Part shown: positions 38,301 to 50,300 of the stretch, piece by piece | How positions within the stretch are numbered: position 1 is the stretch's first letter | Layout: every line of letters begins with the position of its first letter | Made by a program: the position numbers and the translations under genes | Assembly (NCBI GenBank): GCA_051294375.1 | Contig: JBJCIZ010000239.1 | Location: forward strand, 2,493,476 to 2,557,475 | Direction: 5' to 3' | DNA length: 64,000 bases | From: Paraspadella gotoi | Taxonomy: Eukaryota; Chaetognatha | Notes under the pieces: model-generated | Told to the model about the DNA's origin: nothing | The model's input: only the letters and a program-made list of their open reading frames with translations | Databases searched by the model: none

Positions 38301-41300
38301 CCTTCCCTTCCTCCCGGCAATATCCATCCACCTGCGCGGTAAACCCGAATATATCCTCCCGTTTCTTCTTTGCCTGCGGTCAAAAAAAAAAAAATCGTCT
38401 CATTTCTCTGTATTTTGCAAAATTGAAATTTTTTTAAAATCATTAACAACGAAAATCCGGATCGTAATTCGTGAAACAAAACTGTAGAGGCGTCTGGGCC
38501 TTCGCCCTCCCCGCCTCCACCGACCCCGCGGACTCCCCGCGACGGGGCGTCCCCCTTGACTTCGACGCTTTTCTCTGCTTCGCCCAAAAGTCATCCGCGA
38601 TCCCCGTTCATCGGATCGCGATTGACCAAGCCGGTCATGGTGCGTGGGCGGACAGTGTGGGTTTGTTCCTAAATTATCTCAAAATTGTCGCAAAATAGGC
38701 CCTGGAAAATTTGGGGGTGAAAATTGGCCCTTTGATTTCGAATTTAAAAAAATAACGGAGAGTCCCCTACCCCTTCCATCCAAACAAAAGGGAACATTTT
38801 CAGGGGCGCTTGGCATTTTGTCGGCCAAAGGTTCTTTCAACAGCGAGGCAACGACGATGGCGCAAAATAGGCCCTGGAAAATTGGGGGGAAAAATTGGCC
38901 CTTTAATTTCGAATTTAATAAATAACAGAGTTCCCCACCCCTTCCATCCAAACAAAAGGGAACATCTTCAGGGGCGCTTGGCATTTTGTCGGCCCAAGGT
39001 TCTTTCAACAGCGAGGCAACGACGATGTCCAGTTTTGACTCTAGTGTCTCCTCGCTCACCGGCGCCATCTCAAAACGGCGCAATCTCGCAGCAACCCCGG
39101 GCCCGCCTCCGCCGCCACCGCCGCCGCCAAAGTTTGGAATTCAAGTCTCACGCTTCAGTTGCGACACTTTTAAAGTATGAAAAACGGGTTCTTGAGTTCT
39201 CAAAGTTTTAGCTTTGGACGATATGGGATTCTACTTTCAATGAATTAAAACCCCCAAATTACAAAATTAGTTTTTTTTTTTTAAGTTTTCACATGAGTAA
39301 CATATTTTTTTCTTCTCTATGAATCAAATATTTTCCAAAACATTTTGCTTTTTTCCTTGCACGTCTTTTGACAGGCCTCAATCTCTCTTTCAAGATAATA
39401 ACAGACTTTCAATCAAGACTCTATCACAGTCTAGTTTATTAACTTCCAGGCTACCTGGCTTCCATATCAATGAAATTGGTATGGATTAATAACCTGTTTC
39501 AATTCAGAAGCATAAACATTAGGTGTGGGACTGTGGGTGTATACTGTATACCTTTTCATTTGAAACACAATTTGAGATCTTGTGTTTATGAGATCTGAGA
39601 TCCTATTCCGTTTCCTCGTAAATTCGTCATTTCATCTGGACTCTGTTATCATCTACTTCCTGTTTTTAGGACTTAGTCATTTCAATTTGCTCATATGATG
39701 AACAAATAGCCACTTATTATGTTATATCAATGTATTAAACGCCAATCGTTCCAATGTTTGCAATATCAGGGACGCGACCCCGTCAGATCAATAAGCCGAT
39801 CTGGAGCAATATATTTGCAATCGAACAAACCCCCACGTCGCGCCTTCAGCGCACCGACTGGCGATGCAGAGAACGTCCAATCTGGTCAAGGTAGACGAAA
39901 ACCTGAGGATAAAAAAAATATGTAAAAAAAAAAAACACATAAAACAATACTTTCTTTTTCGTTCGATTGATGTTGGTTTTTATATCTTTTGATTTCTCAC
40001 TAGAGTTATGGATCGGTGTTTTGCTGTCGTTCATTGCTGTTGCTTCTATGCTGCGATGAGATGGTCATGAATTTAGAAAAAAAAATACTTTGTTTTAGTT
40101 CATGTCATCGAAATCGTTGTAGTTCTAGATGTCGGTTTTGAAATCAATATTATTTTTATCACAAATTTTTAGAGTCATCGATTTGTATAAAAGTTTGTAG
40201 CTTAGTTTGCATATCGATTGATGTTTTGAGCGATGCTTAAACTCCATTTAATTGTGTGGCAATAATGCGAGTTTAATGCCAAATCGTTTTCATTATTTAA
40301 AGAAAAAAATTAACGCATGGATTTTTTTTCTGCTGATTAAGAATGAAACAGCATGCGCAAGTAAAGTTTAAGTTTAACGCCATGGGCGAATATTTAAAAT
40401 TATTTTTACATTTTTTAACATTCCGCGAATAACCGAAAGAATAAAAATTAAAATTCGAAACCCAATAAAAATTTTAAAGACACCGCTGTTCTTAACAAGA
40501 AATATTTCTGGTCAGTTAATTCTCAGCCAATCTAAAATTTTTTTGCGAGAAAATAGAAAGGCCTCTATCTTACCTAATTTGTTCATTATTTTTGAACGTT
40601 TCATTTTAACTTTTAACTTAGTTGAAAAAATTCAATTAACTTTTAAATTTTAGGACACAATATGTACTCTGACTATCAAATGAAAACAAATTAGCCATTT
40701 TTTTTATCGTGCGCTTATAGTGCCAAGCTCTATGTATTCACTACCTATGTTTTTTTTTTACTTTTCTGACCAGAAATGAATAATTTTCCTTAAAGCGTGT
40801 CTTTTCTCTAAAATCTCTATAATCATAGCTGTGATGCCTGCAGCAAGCATTCCTAACACAATATATCACGTTACGCATATACTGCATCTAACAACTCCCG
40901 CTAATTTTATTCCGCAGCAATGTAAAACAAAATGATGGGTTTGTTGCTGTAGAATAAAAAAAAAGCTCCTTATCTAATTCTCTCTTTCCCGCTCTATCTC
41001 CTGTTAGGAGCATGAGAGTCGAAGAGAAGTTCTACTACTAGATCGCCAACAGCCTTCCATCCCCTCCCCCCCCCACAAAAAAAGTAATTTATTACAATAA
41101 TTTCGGTAACTCATGGCCCGTGATTCTCACAACAGTCGCTAAGAAAGGAGCGGGCGCGCTACAGTCTCCAGCGTTGATTGCTGGGTTGAGCGGACCCCCG
41201 AGCGCCGCCCCCGTAGCCCCAGGATTCAACGGTGGAGGACCATTAGCAGGTAGATTTTTTTGTTCTGAAACAAAGAATAGAAACAAAAATATAGATCAAG

Positions 41301-44300
41301 GGGGGGAGAAAAGGACGATTCCTTAAAGCGAGATATATTCATTATATATTCATATATATTCATATTCATATATTCATTATATATTCAATGGTTTTCTTTT
41401 GGGTCACAGGCGGCATGGGACAAGTGAAGGAATTCACGGACGAGGAAAGCAATTTGAGCGCTTTACTGCAACGAACGTTGGACCAGGATGGAATTCACCG
41501 AGAAGTTCTCCATCAGATCGTCTCCCTAATGATGAGGGTAATTGATTGAAATGTTTTGTTTTTTGTTTTTTTTTGTTTTTTTTTGGGCGATCGTATCGTT
41601 CTCAATACAAACTTATGTTTTTCATTTTCTCTTTCAAAAGTTTATGGCGTACAGTGAATTTAAAAAGCTGAATGACGACAGGCACGCATTCAAACAACAG
41701 GTATTTTTTTCAAAAAAAACTTTGATTTGGTGCTCTCTCAGAATAACTTTTTCTCCCCATCTGCTGCAGAATTTAGTATTACGTCATTTGTACAATCTAC
41801 TGGGATACAATCAAGGAGAAAAGTGTTTCACGGTTCCGCCGGCCAGGATAAGGTATCAGAAAGACGTTAAACTTAACTCATTCACCGTTCCATAATTCTG
41901 GTCTCAAAATTTATTTTTCAGAAAAAATACGGTATTTCATGCTTTCATGAACTGGCTCTATCTCATTCTGGACCGATCATTTCAGATGGGCAACATATTA
42001 TTACCCACTGGTACGTCTAGCGTTTGATCAATATCAATACCATTTATATACAAATTTTATAACTGAATTTTTATTCCATTTTCAGCCCTGCAACTGTTGC
42101 AGTACACACCTTCCCCACAGCGTTACGCTTCGGATTATCAACCTATGAATTATTCTCTGTGGTTTCTCGAGCCACACACTCAAAAAAACTGGCTTAACGC
42201 TTTCTTGATTATCCTTTACAAATACAGGTTTCCCATTTGCTAAAAAAAGATTATAATATATATTAAAGATTATAATAATAATAATAACTTTGTAGCAAAA
42301 AGGGAGTCGTTAAAGTTTTTTCCTTTAGAATTAGTAAATTAAACAGCGACAACAATTTCTTTTGTTTTTTTTTCTTTCAGATACGACAACCCTCCAAATT
42401 CCGAATCAGTGTGCAATTTGGTTCAAATTTTGATCAACACAGTGGATCATCAAAACCATCGCTGTCAACTTCCGACCTCTGAGGAAATTTCCAGTCCAGT
42501 TCTCTCGAGAAACAGGGGTATATTACTAATGCGTAGAAATGTTTTTTAGTAGTCTAGACGGGTAAATATTGGTGTATGATCTTATTCAGACGTAAGTGTA
42601 TCAATCGGTGATTTGGAGAACATAGAAGAAAGCGAAACGGAAGCCGGCGCCAAATCTCCGACGACGCCAAAGAATTCCAGCGGAGTTTCTTTCTTGATCT
42701 CCAACGGTAATATAGTATAATATAATAAGAGTGAATTCGGCCCAACTCTATAAACAAGTCTCGTTATTCGTTTTTTGAGGATAAATCTGTTAATTTGATC
42801 AAAGATCAAAGCCGGTTCACAAAACAGCGAGCTAATTAATAAGCATAGAATTTTGGTTTTAGTGAATCAGATTGATTTGTTTGATTGAATGCTTTTGAAT
42901 TTATTTTATACATTTCATGTCATTAAATTGGATCGACTTATTTTTGTAATGATCGATCGATTCTTTCAGCTTTCGGACGCGTTCCCGCGGACAGTTGCGA
43001 CAGCATCGGCGAAGAAGAGGAAGAAGACAGTCACGATAACGGCGGCACCTCGGCCGACGACGACGACGATAATTCCCCCGAAGGCCAGGTCTTTTCGTCG
43101 CAAGAGTCCTTCAAATGTTTTTTTTTTTTTTTTTTTTTTGTATATTTGGTAGCCATTTAATATAGTTCTTTTTGTCTTTTCAATCGGTTTTTTATAGAGC
43201 CTCTGTTTCTTTAGTTTCGGGATTTCTTGTGATTAAAGTTGATCAATGTCGTGACTTAGTTTTCCGAATACGTAATATTTAGAGTTTTTAAATTAAAGTG
43301 GTATTTTATCTTTTAGCGTCTCGGAAGTTTTATTAAACTATTTTGAAAACGCGACGATGAATATAATCAACTTTTTCGAATGATATTTTCGTAGGAGGAT
43401 ATCGACGACGACGACGACGACGAAGATGACGAGCTGTCGCCGACGGACGATAGTCTCACCTCTGTGACGGCCAGCGGCGTGGAATGCACTCCGGAAATGA
43501 CCGACTCTGACGCGACCCCTCGAGGCAGCGTCCGAAGCCGGAGAAGTCTGCTCCACAGGTCCGACTGCCCCTGCTGAGATGAGAACTTTGACCAGAACTT
43601 TCTGATTCGATTGCTTCGCTTTCCAGTCCCCTTTTTCAAAGCGGCGCTCGATCTTCTGGTAGCGAAAGGTTGGTTCTTCTCTCCGACGAAGAAGTCTCTT
43701 CAGTGGGAAATGCCGCTTTGGACGAAACTGGATCTCAGGTCAGAGATTAAAAGAAAAAGTTTTAGCTACGGTGCGTCTCACCGGCCTTAGGACCCTTAGG
43801 GAGTGTGCGTTAGCCCGCTTAGCCATTATAACTTGATTTATATAATCGGTGTTGAGGCGGCTTTGAGTCTCCTCCACAAAGTAAAGTTTATAAATGTTAT
43901 GTTGGTTTTTTGTGTGTGTAATATTGGATAATTATTGTATTGTATTTTTTTCAAAGATCCAATACCCGAGTGACTGGTCTCGAGAAGCCTCCACAAAATC
44001 GAACAAGAGCGCAGACAGACCGCATCGACTCGAACCGAGGGAAAAGATGAAGGTCAGGGATAGAGACAGAGTCAAAGTGAGTAAGTGTCAACGTAAGCGA
44101 AATTTCCTTTCTTGAAACTTGTTTTTCATAAGAGCGTGGACCTGCAAATGGCTGAGCAGCTTTTAGCATTTGAAAAAACCAGCGCCGTCAGAAAAACGTC
44201 CGAAGCAAGTTCGTATCTTATTTTTGTGATAAAAATCCAATATTTTGTCCAATATTTTGTCGAACCTTGTTTTAATTTTTTTTCCCCTAGGTTGTGTAAA

Positions 44301-47300
44301 TATTCAAATTGAAACGGATATCAAAGATATGGACGACGCTCGTGTTAACGCAATCAAATCTTCTCAACCGCGGCTAGGTGTGTATGAAATAGAAGTTTAC
44401 AGTTTCAGTCAATTTGTCGTAAGAAAGTTTGTATTTTTGTATTGGATTAATTGGATTAATTCAAACGTGTGTCGCTTGACCGCACGCAGCCATAGGTCGG
44501 CAGACCGTGAGCCCACCCATCCCAACCCTGGGTGCTCTCTTTCCTGCTCGTCCTCATAAGAGAAAGGGTTACAAAGCAATTAAACGTCAGCACAAAAATT
44601 TTTTTCAAGATAGGTTGTCTCCACTTTCTTTTATTATTTTTTCCAAAATGTTTGTTAATCGAAACTTTGAGTTGATTTCATTCTCAGGCGTTGAAATCGA
44701 ATTGTCCTTTGTAATGAAAATTTTTAAAGATTCCATTGAAAACGACTCACTAGGTAAAACATGTAAACTACTCTGTATGTTAGACATGTCGGTGATAAAA
44801 AAACCATCTGAATTTATTTCGTGATATAGATTCATAATATGATTCAATTTTGCTTGAACAGCTTTTAATTCCAATAACTTAAATTGTCATGTATTCCCGT
44901 TAAATGACCAATTCATCTTTTTTTCCTTAAATTTTAAGGTCAAACTCCGGCCATAAGTAGTGGAAGAGTAAGAAAAGGTAGAAAATATTTTTATTGGGAA
45001 TTTTCACTTGAAGCATTAAAAAAACGTCGATTTCTGTTTATAACTATAAATGATCACCAAACAGAAAATATGTTTCGACCGAGAAAAGTACTAAGAGGTA
45101 TCCTAAAATAAATTTAATGATAGCATGTAAATAATAAGTTAGATTATATTAACCTTAGAAAATTAGATTACTAAATTATTAAACGTCGGCTGAAAATTAA
45201 ATAGTCCGCTGGACCGGCCTACATTTGTTTTGTTGGTTAGGTTAAGAGTTTATTTTATAATGTCTAAATGATACATATTTTTTTAACCTTTTGATTTGCG
45301 AGCTTGCTTTATTTTAAAAGGAACAAAATAAAAAATTCAAATGAATTTACTTCTTAAGAAAATATAAAAAAATTGTTTATTAATATTAAAGACAAATAAA
45401 ATGTTATTTTTATCAATTGAAAAAGGACAAAGGCGCGGTAAATAGTTTTTAGAGTATTTAATTATTTTTTCATATTTGTTAAAATAATATTAAAATTGAA
45501 TTTGAATCGTAATATAGAATAAAACAAAATCATATAATTTTTTTCGCTGTTAATATATGTATATATATGAGTTGGAATGTTTACAAAACGCATTTTCGTT
45601 TTTTTATTATTATTATTATTTATCACTTTCTCTGACAAATCACCATGTATTTTGCTCTGACATATTGTTCAGATACATCTGTACGAAAAAAAATGCATGA
45701 TTAGTTATGGCGGTATTTGCTTTGGGAGTACAACGTGATGAATAATTTTAAACAAAATATAATTTAAAATAATTTTTACTATGCTAGCTCAAACGATATT
45801 TAAATTTTGCAAGAAATTTTTTGTCATATTTTTCACATTGTACCCATTATCTACTCATTGCCTTTCCTTTCTCCAAATTATGAAAATTAATTTATAGAAA
45901 AAGACAAATTATAACATACTTGCTATTTTACGAAGCTTGTCTTCAGCATAACACCTTGCCATCCAGCCTCCAGGTTGCCGCATGTCAAATCCTATAAGCA
46001 TTCTGAGAGTGTTATTATCATACGGACAAATACAATCAGTTAATCACAATCAACATCAAACAAACATACCGTATAAAAGCCCCCAAGAAAGTTAACCAGC
46101 GATAGATCGCTTTCGATTCAATGATTGCTATTTGCGCAAGCGATTTCAATTTCCTGGGATTTATTCTCCTCCTTCTTCAACCTTCCAAACAGCCCCGTCG
46201 CACAAACGCAAACGGGATAAGAATATTGACGAATTCTCTCGATTAAGTCTTTTCTCCACCCTCTCTCTTTCTCTCCTTTTTTGCCCCGTGACCTTATATT
46301 TTCTTTTTATGCTTCTTCCACTATTTTTAACGTCTCTTTTTTTCCTGCATTGTTTCTTATATCTCTTTCTTCTTACTCTATCATCCCTTCGAACCCCCCC
46401 CCCCGCTTCCTCCGTTGTTCCCTTTTTTTTGTTTTGTGGTCGATCGACAGGCCGACCAGCGTTGTTAGTTCCACCGACAGGGAGTTCCACGGGTCTCTCT
46501 CCGATAGATGCCTCGGTGGCGACATCTTCGTCACCGGCGCAAAACTTCAAACAAGTGGTTCCGCAATTGAAGTTTCCTCGAGAAACCAGTTCGCCAATTC
46601 CCGGTAAATGCTTTTTTAAAAGTTTTGATCATTCGGTTCTTACCAGTCGATAAGGAAATAGAGAACCTGTTATTTGTTATTGTTACAATAATTTCGAAAA
46701 TTTTGTAAGTTGATTGTTTTTTTGTTTTTTTGTTTTTCAGCTCCAAAAGAAGAGATCGTTTTGCCGTACACCAAACCGTTCAAGGACGGTGATTCGGACG
46801 GCGAAGATCTGGACTACGACGGCAAGTACGTGTCGAATATCGAAAGGAAGAATCGATGATATAAATTAAATAATTAGTTGTATCAATTTTTATAAATTTT
46901 TACTTTTTTTTAAAAAAAAACGGCTTTTTCTCAGAGAATCTTTATCCAAAGAAAGAAAATCGGGACTTTCGACGGTCGAAATTCACAACATCCTGACCGA
47001 CTTGACAACTGGCGAGCCGGAAGAAAAGAACATGTGAGCGATTTCATCAGGACAAAAAAGAAAATAACAACAGTCACGTCCGTTCACAACTTCCCCCCCC
47101 CCATAAAATCCATAGTCGCGGTCGTTCCAAGGGCGAATTGGTGACGCGCCTTCGCAGCGCCAATCATCCATCGACGCAGCCGAAGACGCATCCAGCAGCT
47201 GGAATCTCCGCCTCGGCGCCGTTGAGCTTTGCCGGCGGAACAGGCGCCGCCGCCGCCGCCGGCGCCGCAGCTCCGACCAAAGCCAAGCGATACTCGACTA

Positions 47301-50300
47301 AAGTCGTCGACGTTTCGGTCAACGGTGAGAGCTTTGTCGATGATTACTTGATTCAATTCATGCTTCTGTATTTGTTTACGTTTTTATTACGGGCAAAGTA
47401 ATATGTACATAATATAACAGAATACATGTATATCAATTCCCCACCATATTAGCAGCAGGGAAGGATAGTGAATAGCAAAAATAAACCTGTTCCCATTTTA
47501 TCTAAACCCGCCTCTTCCTCTTCCTCCTCCTCCATACAAGTCTCTTTCCATTCCTGGATGAACGGGTTCCCTCTCGCCACCGTAACCACCCCCTCTTCCC
47601 ACTCCGCCACCTCCGAACCGCTCCGGTCCGGGTTGAGGATTTCTCCCGCCACCCCTGTATTGTTCGTCTCCGCCCCGCGCGGCCGCGTAGCCCGGCGCTT
47701 TTCCCGGCACGGCGAAGTTGGCGCCGGTGACTTGTTTGTTTTTCTCCGGGTCCGGAGCGGGCATGTCGTCCAGGCGCATCTGATTCTTAACCAAGTGGTT
47801 GTATTCGTTGGGATCCATCGGTCCGTCCCTCCCTTTCGTTTCGCGGGGTAGAAGTTTAAGCCTCATTAAATTTCTTTATTCCCGACCATATTATTATTAA
47901 TGAATGTCATTTTGAACCTGTTAATACGGCGTCCCGAAGCTCGGGCATCTCGGCGAACGGGATGTAAGCTTCGCCGTAAGGGAGACCCTTTTGACGTCGC
48001 TCCATTTCCGTCTCTATCACCGTCTCGTGCACCTGTCGAGATCGAATTGAATTAAAATTACTTACAAACTAAATGAACCCGAAAATTGCTACAAATAAGA
48101 TGTGACTTTGATAATTGACCATCAATCTTCGGCCAAATGAACTGACAATAAATTAAACAGATGGATGTGGAATTGTGGATCCTTTTACCTCCCAACGTTT
48201 ATCGCAGGCGGCGCAGAGAAAGGCTGACATGAAATGAAGACAGCCGCAGCCTTTTTCCTTGCACCTCCGTCCCGGCGCAACTGCGTCGTGTTGCTCGTGA
48301 CTGAAAAAGATATATGTCAAATTGACTTCCGGTTTCACGAATGATGGCGTTTGTGATTTGTCACCTGTGCTTGCACTTGCACATCGCCCTCCAAGTTGTG
48401 GGATCAAAATTTCTCCGTTTTCGCAGCCAAAACTCGCCAACTTCCTCGGGTCTCGAAGGAACCCAAGCGAAGGCCTTGCACGCGCATTTCTCGCATTTAG
48501 CTTGAGCTAGGCCGCGTCGCTTCACCACCTGACGTTATAGGAGTTGGATCTTAAAGGTTACAAATGAGAACAAAACATATTTTCTGGTTAATATGACTGA
48601 TTAATACGCAAGAGTTTCTTAGTCGCCACAATCGAGTTCAAAGACATTTTACACTGCGGCGCAAAAAAAACAAGACACTAGGTAGCTTTAAATACACCAC
48701 TATTTATTTTTTAATTTTGAGAAAATATATATGAAAAGTATAGCTCTTTTAAAGAGCTATCGACTGGTGCAAGAAAAATTTGAATTGGTTCAGGAAGTAG
48801 AATATAGCAAGACTTTAAAGTCAGTCTCAAAATGGAATTGGGAAAAAGTGATTTCCAAAGGTTAGTATTGCTGACTTTGGGAAAGTTATCATTAAACTGC
48901 TTTTTCTTTATTTTTAAAATATTGTTTTTCTATATAGTTTCCCTACTTATTTTAATTTCATTTAAGTAGAAAATGGTTGACACCTATCCCTACAGATATT
49001 TGATGCTGAATTTGTTCAGCTAATTTTATATTATAATAAGGAAAAGTCCTATAAATTTCTGACCCTTTGATCGATTTTAATGGGACCTGGACCAATCGCT
49101 TTATCTTTCAATGAGCTTTGTTTTATGTTTCTATATCTCAGTGAAATTCATCCATCCAATATAGTTTTTTTTCGGTGTGAAAGAAGTGTCTTTTTTTTTT
49201 TTTTTTTTGCGCCGCAGTGTAGAATAAATGTGAATGTCTCAGTTCATTTTTACCTGAAGGTAGTCCTCGTGTTGGGCGAGAGAGTGCATGCAGAAGCACC
49301 TCGCCTCAGGATATCCGACTCGCTGGCAGTCAAAGTCCGTCTCGCCCACGCGCCACGAGACGTAGACGCCCGTCTCGAACGCCCGTTTCGTCGCCTCTAC
49401 TTCTGGCTTGAAAACGTCCTGTTTAAAAACTTTTTGGTAAATATGTATAATTGTATATAGATAATAGATGATTATATATAAAGAGTAAGGATATGATTCT
49501 ACCTGAAGCATCGGTGCGAAGTTCTCCCTGTTCATCGCCTTGGCGACGCTGACGACGTCGGCGTTCTTCGCCGGCTCGATCTTGCGCACCGTGTAGCCCG
49601 GAGGAGCCTGGACCTGAAAATTCATTATTTATCATGAAATTGGTACGATCAATATAAAAATTATCCATTCATTTAATAAATAAGCTATCTTGCCCCTGAC
49701 TTTGGGACAGGCTTTGGTGGTTTAAGGCCTCCATCACTCTTACAAGATAATGACATAGCAGGTCCCTGCAAGCTTTCAATCAAGACTCTCTCACAGTCTC
49801 GTTCAATGTTCAGGTCATAGTCACAGAAATTGTTTTACATCTCTGAAAACATATCTTTACGGTGATATTTAAAATAAGGCCGACTTTAAAATCTCCTCTA
49901 ATCGCATGTATTCTTTGTTTGTAACTCTCATTAATTGACTCTTTTTTAATCGCATCTTATTTTACGTTGGAAAGGGGGGGGAGGCAGAATCCATCGTGTA
50001 ATTTTGAATAATAAACTAGGATGTCTATAAGAATATTGTTGTTAAGATTCCATAATTAAAATAAATGGTGGTCATGTTTTCTCAACTTGGATCAGCTCCA
50101 TCGCCCTCTTCACCTTCTCCGGCTTTTGTTTCTTCGTATTCCCTTCTGTCGTCTCTTCCGGCTTCATTCGACGAGCCACTTCTTTCTTCGCCGACGCAGG
50201 CGCTCCGATCGCCACCTTTTTGCGACTACTGGCGCCGCTGGCCGCGCGGTTGGCGTGACTGGCGACGTTGGCGTTGATGGTGATGTTTCCTTGTTGGGTT

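Noticed and set aside
38804-38925. Upstream copy of exon 29 as a genuine UNC79 exon
   Set aside because: It opens after a good acceptor but reaches a stop without any fitting donor; only the second copy continues into the full exon.
44507-44824. A contiguous reading of UNC79 exons 45-46 without an intron
   Set aside because: The frame is open through the gap, but splicing at AAAC|GTCAGC removes an AT-rich insert and restores an ungapped match to human; kept as an alternative with lower weight.
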